The notes below the pieces were generated by a model. That model saw only the letters and a program-made list of their open reading frames with translations, was not told where the DNA came from and did not search any database. Shown here in pieces: positions 1-8,068 of a stretch of 64,000 bases of DNA. Source of the DNA: Sphingomonas pseudosanguinis (GTDB lineage: Bacteria; Pseudomonadota; Alphaproteobacteria; Sphingomonadales; Sphingomonadaceae); assembly GCF_014196255.1 (NCBI RefSeq), contig NZ_JACIDH010000011.1, forward strand, positions 1 through 64,000, given 5' to 3'. Each line of letters starts with the position of its first letter. Position 1 is the first letter of the stretch. Position numbers and translations under genes: made by a program.

Positions 1-37
1 CCTCGTTTGGTATCGCAGGCTCTTTGCGTCGGGACAT
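1..37 (-). CDS. Transposase N-terminus, IS256-like (partial)
   Basis: Only 12 codons are visible, reading MSRRKEPAIPNE before the window edge. The start ATG at 37-35 follows AAGGAG by six bases. The basic N-terminus followed by PxIP resembles the first residues of sphingomonad IS256-family (Mutator-type, DDE) transposases, and the adjoining putative terminal repeat supports this. With so few residues the family is an inference; completeness and activity cannot be judged. Confidence 0.45.
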   Translation of the reverse strand, partial: MSRRKEPAIPNE

Positions 38-94
38 ATCGGGTCTCCTTCTTTCCCGTTATGCCCGCCCGCACACGAAATTCCTGACACTCCC
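1..94 (-). mobile_element. End of an IS256-like insertion sequence
   Basis: The window opens inside a mobile element. It holds the first codons of a transposase-like gene reading out of the window, a good ribosome binding site (AAGGAG on the minus strand, 43-48), and an outer end at about 71-94. On the minus strand that end reads GGGAGTGTCAGGAATTTCGT, which resembles the terminal inverted repeat of IS256-group elements as I remember it. The other end lies outside the window, so neither the matching repeat nor a target duplication can be checked. Confidence 0.55.
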
Positions 95-159
95 CTCAGC
101 GTGAACGGTCGTTTGGTCCCATCTCCAACGTCCGTTCAGCCTGAGCGAAGTCGAAGGCC
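95..159. repeat. Inverted REP-like repeat unit plus a truncated unit
   Basis: 132-159 is a full 28-bp unit (CCGTTCAGCCTGAGCGAAGT and then CGAAGGCC), the same family as at 3007-3166, 15963-16048, 19912-20004 and 32924-33090. 95-108 (CTCAGCGTGAACGG) is the tail of a second unit in the opposite orientation. Its first half is missing exactly where the insertion sequence begins. Confidence 0.75.
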
Positions 160-169
160 ACGCCCCGCC

Positions 170-1549
170 TCAAGCCCTGGAATACCGCCCCTTCAACATC
201 CGGTACGCCGCACGCAGCGCATAGGCGTCACCGCCCTTGGGCCGTCCCGGCTTGCCCGAAGGCCGCCACGCGAACACGTCGAGATGCGCCCAGGCTGTCT
301 CCTTGGGCACGAAGCGGCGCAGGAACAGCGCGGCGGTGATCGCGCCGGCAAAACCGCCATCGGGGGCGTTGACCATGTCGGCGATGTCCGACTTCAGCAT
401 CTCGTCATAACCGTCCCAGAGCGGCAGACGCCACACGGGGTCGTGCTCGCTGGCCGCCGCCGCGAGCAGATCGGCCGCCAGCCCCTCGTCATCGGTGAAC
501 AGCGGCGGCAGGTCGGGACCCAGCGCCACGCGTGCCGCGCCGGTCAGGGTCGCGAAGTCGAGGATCAGCTCGGGGTTGTCCTCGCCCGCGCGGGTCAGCG
601 CGTCGCCCAGGATCAGGCGGCCTTCGGCGTCGGTGTTGGTATTCTCGACCGTCAGACCCTTGCGAGTCCGCAGCACGTCACCGGGGCGGAAAGACGCCCC
701 CGACACCGCATTCTCGACCGTCGGGATCAGCAGGTGGAGCCTCACCGGCAGCCCGGTCGCCATGACCAGTCCGGCCAGCGCCAGCGCATGCGCCGCGCCG
801 CCCATATCCTTCTTCATCAGGCGCATGCCGGCGGACGGCTTGATGTCGAGGCCGCCGGTGTCGAAGCACACCCCCTTGCCGACGATGGCGATGCGCGGAT
901 GGGCGGGATCGCCCCAATGCAGCTCGATCAGCCGGGGCGCGCGCTCGCGGATCGCGGCCTGGCCGACCGCGTGGATCATCGGATAGTCGCGGGCGAGCGC
1001 TTCGCCGGCCGTCACCGTCACGCTGGCGCCATGCCGCTGCGCGAGATCGCGGGCCTCCGTTTCCAGCTCCGCCGGGCCAAGATCGCCCGCGCCGGTATTG
1101 ACCAGATCACGCACTTGCGCGGTGGCGGCGGCGATCCGCACGATCTCGTCGCGATGCGCGACGTCGCCGGTCAGCAGCACGCGGTCACCGATCGTCTCAC
1201 CCTTGCGATAGCGGGTGAAGCGATATTGGCCGAGCAGCCAGCCCAGCGCATTGGCACCGACCTCCGCCCCGTCGAGGCGATAGGTCCCGGCCGGCAGGCT
1301 CTCGGCCAGCTTGGCGAGCGCCCAGGGCGAGGCGGGATCGGCAACGCCTGCGATCACCGCGATGCCGTCAACATGCGGCACGAGCAGATGGGTGTCGGGC
1401 TTGGCCGCAAAACGCTGCGCCGTCGCCAGCGCGCGGGTGGCGGCGGATTGCCGGGTCAGCCACGCGGGAAAGCCATCCGCGGTCAGGACGGTGACGGACT
1501 GCGCGGGCTGGCCGCGATCGGGTTGAAGTAGAGCGGAGAAATCGTTCAT
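170..1549 (-). CDS. Leucyl aminopeptidase family protein (M17)
   Basis: A cytosolic two-metal aminopeptidase that removes N-terminal residues from peptides. The 459-residue protein has a variable N-terminal domain and a C-terminal M17 catalytic domain. The metal and catalytic residues are visible: the KGVCFDTGG segment (Lys225, Asp230), DIK (Lys237), KKDMGG (Asp248) and NTDAEGRL at about 306-313 (Asp307, Glu309, Arg311). The start ATG overlaps the stop of the upstream serine hydrolase by 4 bp (ATGA), so the two are probably translated together. It is shorter than PepA (about 500 residues), as is common for the sphingomonad paralogue. Peptide preference cannot be read from sequence. Confidence 0.93.
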   Translation of the reverse strand: MNDFSALLQPDRGQPAQSVTVLTADGFPAWLTRQSAATRALATAQRFAAKPDTHLLVPHVDGIAVIAGVADPASPWALAKLAESLPAGTYRLDGAEVGANALGWLLGQYRFTRYRKGETIGDRVLLTGDVAHRDEIVRIAAATAQVRDLVNTGAGDLGPAELETEARDLAQRHGASVTVTAGEALARDYPMIHAVGQAAIRERAPRLIELHWGDPAHPRIAIVGKGVCFDTGGLDIKPSAGMRLMKKDMGGAAHALALAGLVMATGLPVRLHLLIPTVENAVSGASFRPGDVLRTRKGLTVENTNTDAEGRLILGDALTRAGEDNPELILDFATLTGAARVALGPDLPPLFTDDEGLAADLLAAAASEHDPVWRLPLWDGYDEMLKSDIADMVNAPDGGFAGAITAALFLRRFVPKETAWAHLDVFAWRPSGKPGRPKGGDAYALRAAYRMLKGRYSRA

Positions 1550-2946
1550 TCGACGGGGCTTACCAGAAATTGTTCGATGCGACCCTGAGCACCCGGCTCG
1601 GCATAGGTGCTGATCCGCAGGGTCCGGGTCGGATAGCTGACGCGGTAGGAGCGATTGACGAAGCCGCCGCGTAGCCGCGTCTGGCCGACCTGCTCGATCT
1701 TGCTCGGCGCGCCCAGCGGCGACAGGCTGGTCCGGTAATCGGCGATGGTCGCCGGGGTGAAATAATAGGCCGCGTCTTCGGTCAGCAGCGCGCGGTCCAG
1801 CCGCCCGGCCTGCAACTGGGCATAGACCTGCTTCGTCCGGTCGAGCGCGGCGGCGTCGGGATTGCTCGCCTGGGGCTGGGGCAGGATGACGTCGGCGATC
1901 CCCTTGGCGATGCGGCCCGGCGCATCGGCGAACCAGGCGTTGACCGCGACGACGATCGCCGCCTTGTCCTCGGGATAGACGATATTCTCGGTCAGGAAGC
2001 CGACCGCCTCGCCACTATGCTCGACGATGCGGCGGCCGTCCTTCACGCCGATCCCGACGCCCAGACCATAGCCGGTGCTGGCGCCGCTGGTCAGGTTGAC
2101 CGGCGTTTCCTGTTCCGCCCAGAGCTTGGCCGGCAGCAGGGTGCGATTCATCCGGGCGATGTCCCATTTGGCCAGGTCCTGCGGCGACATGGCGAGTTCG
2201 CCCGCCGCATAGAGCCAGCCTGGCGCGGCCGGCGTCTCGACCCGGACGGGACCCAGCGCATGGCGCAGATAGCCCTGCGGGAAGCCCGGCCCGACCGCCT
2301 TGTCCTGATCCAGCGCCCGGATGCCGAGCCGGCGGAACACGTGCGCCTGAAGGAAATCGAGCAGCGGCTGGCCCGACACCTTCTCGACGATCATCCCCGC
2401 GACGACATAGCCGGTATTGGAATATTGCCACTGGGTGCCGGGCGCGAAGTCGAGCGGTGCCTTGGCCCAGCGGTCGACGATGCCCTGCGGCGTGGTCGGG
2501 GTCGCCATCGCCTTGAAGCTGTAATCCTGCGGCCAATAGTCGCGCAGGCCCGAGGTATGGCTGAGTAGCTGGCGGATGGTGATCGTGTCGCCACCGGTGA
2601 TGCCGGGAATGTATTTGTTCACGGTGTCGTCGAGCGACAGCTTGCCCTCGTCCGCCAGCAACTGGATAGCGGCGGCAGTGAACTGCTTGGACACCGAGGC
2701 GATCTGATAGGGCAGGGTCGGATCGGCCGGCCCCTTCTGCCCCTCGAACTGCTTGCCATACGCCTTGGCGAGCACGGTCTTGCCGCCCCGCACCACCGCG
2801 ATCGAGGCGGAGGGAACTCCGGTATCGGCCAGCGTCTTCGCCACCAGCGCATCGATCGTCCGGGTCTCGGCGGGGGTCAGCGCCTGGGCAAGCAGCGGAG
2901 CGGGGGCGATGAACGCGATCGCCGCCAGCAAATGGGGGTATCTCAT
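1546..2946 (-). CDS. Exported serine hydrolase, class C beta-lactamase fold
   Basis: A penicillin-binding-like serine hydrolase. The chosen start (2946) gives 466 residues with a clear signal peptide (hydrophobic run 6-20, cleavage near LLAQA), so it acts in the periplasm; an ATG 34 codons upstream would add non-signal sequence drawn from repeat DNA. Active-site motifs are SVSK (Ser84, Lys87), YSN (Tyr175, Asn177) and an HSG triad near 344 in place of KTG. A C-terminal domain of about 90 residues follows. Such proteins include D-aminopeptidases, esterases and DD-peptidases; the substrate cannot be chosen. It is coupled to the M17 aminopeptidase, which suggests a shared peptide-degradation role. 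Confidence 0.88.
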   Translation of the reverse strand: MRYPHLLAAIAFIAPAPLLAQALTPAETRTIDALVAKTLADTGVPSASIAVVRGGKTVLAKAYGKQFEGQKGPADPTLPYQIASVSKQFTAAAIQLLADEGKLSLDDTVNKYIPGITGGDTITIRQLLSHTSGLRDYWPQDYSFKAMATPTTPQGIVDRWAKAPLDFAPGTQWQYSNTGYVVAGMIVEKVSGQPLLDFLQAHVFRRLGIRALDQDKAVGPGFPQGYLRHALGPVRVETPAAPGWLYAAGELAMSPQDLAKWDIARMNRTLLPAKLWAEQETPVNLTSGASTGYGLGVGIGVKDGRRIVEHSGEAVGFLTENIVYPEDKAAIVVAVNAWFADAPGRIAKGIADVILPQPQASNPDAAALDRTKQVYAQLQAGRLDRALLTEDAAYYFTPATIADYRTSLSPLGAPSKIEQVGQTRLRGGFVNRSYRVSYPTRTLRISTYAEPGAQGRIEQFLVSPVE

Positions 2947-3006
2947 GGCGCCCAAGGAAGCAGGTTTGGCGAGGTGGCGCAACGGGGTGTGGGGTGCTGC
3001 GGCGTG

Positions 3007-3166
3007 GGCTTCGACTGCGCTCAGCCCAAGCGGCTTTTCCAAAATCACCCCACCCTCCGTTCAGCCTGAGCGTAGTCGAAGGCCACGCTGGCACATTCGC
3101 CACGCTTGATCCGGGGTTGCGTGGAGAGTGCGTCCCTTGGCCTTCGACTACGCTCAGGCTGAACGG
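3007..3166. repeat. REP-like cluster, three units
   Basis: The 342-bp gap between the serine hydrolase and the MAPEG gene holds three units: a degenerate one at 3007-3033, a minus-orientation unit at 3057-3084 and a plus-orientation unit at 3139-3166. The last two form an inverted pair 54 bp apart (GGCCTTCGACTACGCTCAGG versus its complement). I see no gene in the gap. Confidence 0.85.
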
Positions 3167-3288
3167 AGGGTGGGGATGAATTTCTTTGCCATCCCGGCGG
3201 AGTCCGGGGGGCCAGTCGCTATGCTTTGCGTTGGAACGGCTATGGCATGGAACCCGGCCTTCGCCGGGGTGGCCACTGGAGACAGGGA

Positions 3289-3678
3289 ATGACGACCGAA
3301 CTAACGATCCTCGGCTGGTCGATCATCCTGCTGTTCGTACATATCGCGCTGCAATCGCAGCTGGCGACGCTCGACCGGGGGATCGGCTGGAACGCCGGGC
3401 CGCGTGACGGGACGCCGGCACCGCTTGGCCCCTATGCCGGGCGGGCCGAGCGCGCCTCGGCCAATTTTCGTGAGACCTGGCCGGTCTTCATCGCACTGGC
3501 GCTGGGGCTGGCAGTGACGGGCCAGAGCGGTGGAATGGCGGCGACCGGCGCGTGGGTGTGGTTCCTCGCGCGGGTCGCCTATGTGCCGCTGTACATCTTC
3601 GGCGTCCGCTATGTGCGGTCGCTGGCCTATCTGGTGTCGATGGCCGGGCTGGTGATGATGCTTATGCGTTTCCTGTGA
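3289..3678 (+). CDS. MAPEG family membrane protein
   Basis: A 129-residue integral membrane protein with about four hydrophobic segments and the family's [13 protein letters not shown]-type loop (about residues 52-65). MAPEG proteins (membrane-associated proteins in eicosanoid and glutathione metabolism) include microsomal glutathione transferases, but the bacterial members are mostly uncharacterised. The start at 3289 follows GACAGGGA and directly precedes the first membrane segment; ATGs further upstream would add polar residues. The 3' end overlaps the 3' end of convergent rimO by 17 bp. Confidence 0.87.
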   Translation: MTTELTILGWSIILLFVHIALQSQLATLDRGIGWNAGPRDGTPAPLGPYAGRAERASANFRETWPVFIALALGLAVTGQSGGMAATGAWVWFLARVAYVPLYIFGVRYVRSLAYLVSMAGLVMMLMRFL

Positions 3679-5002
3679 CGGGGACGCCGTACAGGTCGTG
3701 CTCGTCGGCATCCTCGATCGTGACCTTCACGATGTCGCCGACGCTCAGATGCCCGGCATCGCGCAGGAAGACTTCACCGTCGATCTCGGGCGCGTCGGCC
3801 TGGCTGCGGCCGGTAGCACCGCCGTCCTCGTCGACCGCGTCGATGATGACGGGCAGGGTGCGACCCACCTTCGCGGCCAGCTTGGCGGCGGAGATGGCGG
3901 CGGTCTTCTCCATGATCCGCGCGTAACGTTCTTCCTTCACCTCCTCGGGGACGTGATCGGGCAGCGCATTGGCGGCGGCACCCTCTACGGGCTCGAAGCG
4001 GAAGGCGCCGACCCGGTCGAGCTGGGCTTCGTCGAGCCAGTCGAGGAGATATTCGAAGTCCTCCTCGGTTTCTCCGGGGAAACCGACGACGAAGGTCGAG
4101 CGGATCGCGATGTCGGGGCAGATGTCGCGCCACTGTTGGATGCGTTGCAGCACCTTGGCGTCGTTGCCGGGGCGCTTCATGCGGCGTAGGACCGACGGCG
4201 CGGCATGCTGGAACGGAATGTCCAGATAGGGCAGCACCAGCCCCTCCGCCATCAGCGGGATCACCTGATCCACATGCGGATAGGGATAGACGTAATGGAG
4301 GCGCACCCAGGGCGCGATCTTGCCCAGTTCGCGGGCCAGGTCGGTCATGTGCGGCACGACCTCCTGGCCCTTCCACATCCGCGGCTCCTTGCGGATGTCG
4401 ATGCCATAGGCCGAGGTGTCCTGGCTGATGACCAGCAGTTCGCGGGTGCCCGCTGCGACCAGCTTCTCCGCCTCGCGCAGGATCGCATCGGGGCGGCGGC
4501 TGACCAGATCGCCGCGAAGGCTGGGGATGATGCAGAAGCTGCACCGGTGGTTGCAGCCCTCCGAAATCTTTAGATAGCTGTAGTGACGCGGGGTCAGCTT
4601 CAGGCCGGCGTCGGGGATCAGGTCGATATAGGGCGACAGGTTGGCGGGCGCGGCGGCATGGACGGCCTCTACCACCTGCTCATATTCATGCGCGCCGGTG
4701 ATCGCCAGCACGTCCGGAAAGCGGGTGCGGATCGCCTCGGCTTCCTTGCCCATGCACCCCGTTATGATGACGCGGCCATTTTCCTTGATCGCCTCGCCGA
4801 TCGCCTCCAGGCTTTCCTCCTTGGCGGAGTCGAGAAAGCCACAGGTGTTGACCAGTACGACGTCCGCGCCGGCATAGTCGGGCGACATCTGATAGCCATC
4901 GGCGCGCAGCTGGGTCAGGATGCGTTCGCTGTCGACCAAATTCTTGGGACAGCCGAGCGAGACCATGCCGACGCGCGGCGGAGTGGGGAGTTTGGTTGCC
5001 AT
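3662..5002 (-). CDS. rimO: Ribosomal protein S12 methylthiotransferase RimO
   Basis: A radical-SAM enzyme that adds a methylthio group to an aspartate of ribosomal protein S12. The 446-residue protein has three parts: an N-terminal UPF0004 domain with its cluster cysteines (SLGCPKN, NTCGF, ITGCMG), the radical-SAM motif CNHRCSFC, and a C-terminal TRAM domain. The [10 protein letters not shown] segment after the cluster is typical of RimO rather than MiaB. The start at 5002 ([20 protein letters not shown]) fits family length; in-frame ATGs up to 5410 would run into anmK's upstream region. It is divergent from anmK. Confidence 0.96.
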   Translation of the reverse strand: MATKLPTPPRVGMVSLGCPKNLVDSERILTQLRADGYQMSPDYAGADVVLVNTCGFLDSAKEESLEAIGEAIKENGRVIITGCMGKEAEAIRTRFPDVLAITGAHEYEQVVEAVHAAAPANLSPYIDLIPDAGLKLTPRHYSYLKISEGCNHRCSFCIIPSLRGDLVSRRPDAILREAEKLVAAGTRELLVISQDTSAYGIDIRKEPRMWKGQEVVPHMTDLARELGKIAPWVRLHYVYPYPHVDQVIPLMAEGLVLPYLDIPFQHAAPSVLRRMKRPGNDAKVLQRIQQWRDICPDIAIRSTFVVGFPGETEEDFEYLLDWLDEAQLDRVGAFRFEPVEGAAANALPDHVPEEVKEERYARIMEKTAAISAAKLAAKVGRTLPVIIDAVDEDGGATGRSQADAPEIDGEVFLRDAGHLSVGDIVKVTIEDADEHDLYGVPVTGNA

Positions 5003-5120
5003 GGGATGCGCGCGCACATAGTCCAAATCGGACCGCTTTTCCAGATGCGCTTGCGCCATGTGGTCGACAGGCCGCCGCGATCCCGGCATGAGGGACGGAA
5101 ATTCACAAGGGTTAGGCGTG

Positions 5121-6215
5121 ATGCTGGCGATCGGATTGATGTCGGGGACCTCGCTCGACGGGGTGGATGCGGCGCTGATCGAGACGGATGGCGAGGGCCA
5201 GGTGCGTCCCGTCGCCTTTCGCACCGAACCGTATTCGGACGCCGCCCGCGCCGAGCTGGCCGAGGCGACCGCGCTGGCACTGACCTTCGAGCGGCCGCGC
5301 GCCAGTCCTCCGATCGTGGCCGCCAGCGATCTGATCGTGCGCACCCATGCGATGGTCGTGCAGAAGCTGCTGCGCGATGCCGGACTGGGCGCGGAGGCGG
5401 TCGATGTCATCGGCTTTCACGGCCAGACGGTGGCGCACCGCCCCGATCGCGGCTGGACCTGGCAGATCGGCGATGGACAGGCGCTGGCGGACGCGACCGG
5501 GATCACCGTGGTCGGCGATTTCCGTTCGGCCGATGTCGCGGCGGGCGGGCAGGGCGCGCCGCTGATCCCGATCTATCACGCCGCGCTCGCCGCCGGGCTG
5601 GCGCGGCCGGTCGCGCTGCTCAACCTGGGCGGGGTCGCCAACATCACCTGGATCGGCCGCGACGGCTCGCTGGTCGCCTTCGATACCGGGCCGGCCAACG
5701 GGCTGATCGATCACTGGATGGAGGCCGAGGCGGGGCAGCGTTACGACGCGAACGGCGCGCTGGCGGGGTCGGGGCGGGTGGAGCCGACCGTGCTCGACAC
5801 GATGATGGACAATGACTGGTTCGACCTCGCGCCGCCCAAGTCGCTCGACCGCAACGACTTCACCATCCAGCCGGCGCGCGGCCTGTCGGCGGCGGACGGC
5901 GCCGCGACGCTGACCGCCTTCACCGCGCGGACGGTGGCGCGGGCGCTCGACCATCTGCCGGAGCAGCCGCAGCGGCTGCTGGTCGCGGGCGGCGGCCGGC
6001 ACAATGCCACGATGCTGGCGATGATCGCCGCCGAGACGGACCTGACGCCCGAACCGACCGATACGCTCGGCTGGAACGGCGACGCGCTGGAGGCGGAGGG
6101 TTTCGCCTATATGGCGGTGCGCCGCCTGCGCGACCTGCCGATCAGCTTTCCGGGGACGACCGGCGTACCCCAACCGATGACCGGCGGTGTCATCCATCAC
6201 CCCGCGGGCGCATGA
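5121..6215 (+). CDS. anmK: Anhydro-N-acetylmuramic acid kinase
   Basis: A cytosolic enzyme that hydrolyses and phosphorylates 1,6-anhydro-MurNAc released during cell-wall turnover, giving MurNAc-6-phosphate. The 364 residues carry the family signatures [13 protein letters not shown] (7-19), [17 protein letters not shown] and [11 protein letters not shown], the ATPase-like fold elements. The start at 5121 follows AAGGGTTAGGC and begins two residues before the family's usual IGLMSGTS; an ATG at 5088 is possible. amgK and murU, which act later in the same recycling route, lie 23 kb away in this window. Confidence 0.96.
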   Translation: MLAIGLMSGTSLDGVDAALIETDGEGQVRPVAFRTEPYSDAARAELAEATALALTFERPRASPPIVAASDLIVRTHAMVVQKLLRDAGLGAEAVDVIGFHGQTVAHRPDRGWTWQIGDGQALADATGITVVGDFRSADVAAGGQGAPLIPIYHAALAAGLARPVALLNLGGVANITWIGRDGSLVAFDTGPANGLIDHWMEAEAGQRYDANGALAGSGRVEPTVLDTMMDNDWFDLAPPKSLDRNDFTIQPARGLSAADGAATLTAFTARTVARALDHLPEQPQRLLVAGGGRHNATMLAMIAAETDLTPEPTDTLGWNGDALEAEGFAYMAVRRLRDLPISFPGTTGVPQPMTGGVIHHPAGA

Positions 6216-6218
6216 GGA

Positions 6219-6476
6219 TCAGCGGCGAGGGGCGACCTCGGCGCGGACCTTGACGGGCACAGGGCAGCCATCGACGCTGCGCAGCACCGCGAGATGCGGC
6301 TCGGCGGCGGGCATTTCGTTGAGCTTGCGAAGGCCGCCTTTGTTCGTGGGGGCGGAGCTGGCCACCTGCTCGGCATGGGGCGTACAGCGAGCCGGGGGCT
6401 GACCGAGCGTGGGCGTGGTGTTCAACACGTCCTCACCGATGGTCGAAAGGGTCAGCAAGGCAACCAACATCATCAT
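6219..6476 (-). CDS. Small exported protein of unknown function
   Basis: An 85-residue protein with a short hydrophobic N-terminus (MMLVALLTLSTIG), probably a signal peptide or anchor. A polar region with two cysteines (ARCTPH, DGCPVP) follows. On the minus strand GGGAGG lies nine bases before the ATG at 6476 but only about three before the ATG at 6482, which decides the start. I do not recognise a family. The gene ends three bases after anmK, on the opposite strand. Confidence 0.7.
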   Translation of the reverse strand: MMMLVALLTLSTIGEDVLNTTPTLGQPPARCTPHAEQVASSAPTNKGGLRKLNEMPAAEPHLAVLRSVDGCPVPVKVRAEVAPRR

Positions 6477-6534
6477 CGCCATTCTCCTCCCAGGGAATGG
6501 CTGGCAGACTATGCCCTATCGGAGCGTCCGGCAA

Positions 6535-7080
6535 TCAGCGCGCGACATAGGCGTCGATCAGTGCGCCGACATAATCGGGCTTCTCGCTGGTCAGCTCGGG
6601 CGCGGTGCGGCCCTTGCCATAGATGAAGCCGTAAAGCGGATAGGTCGAGCTGCCCAGGCCATCCGAGTCGCGGAACCAGACACGGACATTGCTCCAGTCA
6701 TTGTTGGGGGAAACGTCGAAGAGAGTGACGTCCTGTTCGGCATGGCCGCGCTCGCCATTCTGGATCGACCAATTGGCGTGGGTCAGCATCAGTACGCGGT
6801 CTTCGACGACGCGGCTGACCACCGCGACATGGCCCAGCGGCAGGCGCGCGGTCCGGGCGAAGACGACGACGGCGCCGACGCGGGGCGCATGCCCGCGCGG
6901 ATATTTGCCCTCGGCCTGGCCCCACCAGGTCCAGGCGTCGCCATAGATCGCGATGCCCGACGCCTGGCGGGCGAAGGGGACGCATTGCCCCACATAGTCG
7001 AGCAGCGAGCGGGCCGGGGCGGGCGAGGCGATCGCCACGGCGCAGAGTGACAAAGTTACGGGGGGAACGATGCCTTTCAT
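6535..7080 (-). CDS. Exported CHAP-domain protein, putative peptidoglycan amidase
   Basis: CHAP domains are NlpC/P60-like cysteine amidases or peptidases that cut peptidoglycan. The 181-residue protein has a signal peptide (about 1-24, ending SPAPARS) and then one CHAP domain. It shows the catalytic Cys in GQCVPFARQ, the His in LGHVAVVSRV and a polar third residue near HANWS. No separate binding domain is seen. An ATG nine bases upstream (7089) is an alternative start; neither has a strong binding site. A TTAACCAT sequence lies upstream (see 7105-7132), so cell-cycle control is possible. Confidence 0.85.
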   Translation of the reverse strand: MKGIVPPVTLSLCAVAIASPAPARSLLDYVGQCVPFARQASGIAIYGDAWTWWGQAEGKYPRGHAPRVGAVVVFARTARLPLGHVAVVSRVVEDRVLMLTHANWSIQNGERGHAEQDVTLFDVSPNNDWSNVRVWFRDSDGLGSSTYPLYGFIYGKGRTAPELTSEKPDYVGALIDAYVAR

Positions 7081-7104
7081 GCCCACCATCTTGAGTTTGC
7101 GGGA

Positions 7105-7132
7105 TTAACCTGATCCTGCCCAATATGGTTAA
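7105..7132 (-). promoter_or_regulatory. Inverted TTAACC/GGTTAA, candidate CtrA-type site
   Basis: TTAACC (7105-7110) and GGTTAA (7127-7132) form an inverted repeat with 16 bp between. On the minus strand the second half reads TTAACCAT, the half-site usually given for the alphaproteobacterial cell-cycle regulator CtrA. It lies about 45 bp before the CHAP-protein start. The spacing differs from the classical TTAA-N7-TTAA full site, so this is a weak inference. Confidence 0.3.
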
Positions 7133-7196
7133 CGCGACGATAGGCCGGTAAACGGAGTGTTGCGTGCGTCCAGTCGAGGGGACGCGGGCACATGGT

Positions 7197-7850
7197 CTAT
7201 CCGCGCCGGGCGCTGGCGCGCGCTTCGAGCAGTTCCCACAGTCCGCGATGCTGGTTGAGCAGCTGGGTGGCGCCGAACCCGCGCGCGCGGGCGATGCCCA
7301 AAGCGGGATCGTCGCCGTCCACCTCGCGCCGGATCGGGTCGGGCAGCAATTCGGGCGGCGCTTCGATCCCGAAGCGGTTCGCGGCGTGATCGAGCAGCTG
7401 CCGGATCGCCTGCCAGTCGAGGATGAGGGCGGAGACGGCACCCGTCGCGCAGCCGCGCCGGTCGGAATTGGCGAGCATCTCCAGCGTGTGGCGCAACTGG
7501 GTCAGCGCGGCATCGGCCTGCGCCTGTCCGGGGGTGGAGGGCAGCGGGCCGGCGGCGGAGGTCAGGTTGGCGAGAAAGGCGCGTTCATGGGCAAAGGCGT
7601 TGGACGAACGGATCAGCCAGGGCAGCGTCTCGAGCTGGATGCCGCGCGCCATCGCATAGTCGATCATGCTGGGATGATTGCCATGCACCGCGCACAGCGC
7701 ATGCACCGCGTCGGTCAGGTCGTGCAGCAGCGCCTGCGGCATCAGCAGCGCCTGGACATGCGGATGCCCCGCGCTGCCCAGCCGCGCCAGGATCGCGTCG
7801 ATATCCCCGCGCCGGTCATGCTGGATGTCGAATGCTGCCGTGATCGTCAT
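7197..7850 (-). CDS. Hypothetical protein, predicted alpha-helical
   Basis: 217 residues, rich in Ala, Leu and His, with no signal peptide or membrane span. No catalytic motif was recognised. The low content of beta-forming residues and long amphipathic stretches (for example around 50-100) suggest a helical bundle. Codon use matches its neighbours and the reading frame is long, so it is probably a real gene of the core genome. Upstream (7851-8068) is a 218-bp gap shared with the divergent dipeptidyl peptidase gene. Function unknown. Confidence 0.72.
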   Translation of the reverse strand: MTITAAFDIQHDRRGDIDAILARLGSAGHPHVQALLMPQALLHDLTDAVHALCAVHGNHPSMIDYAMARGIQLETLPWLIRSSNAFAHERAFLANLTSAAGPLPSTPGQAQADAALTQLRHTLEMLANSDRRGCATGAVSALILDWQAIRQLLDHAANRFGIEAPPELLPDPIRREVDGDDPALGIARARGFGATQLLNQHRGLWELLEARASARRG

Positions 7851-8068
7851 GTCCGTTCCGATAAGCCTCCCGACCGCGAGGGGAGGTGCGCCGCCCTTAT
7901 GCTCCCGATCGTCGGTCCTATCGGCTTTTCGTTAATGCCGGGTTTACGAATATCCGCGCGGCGCGACATTGCTGGCCGAGGATGCCGCTTTACGGATGGC
8001 GGCACGGTCGCGATAACGCGCGCCATGCGCCGGGATGATCGGCGAAACGATGGTTTGGAGTGCTATGG

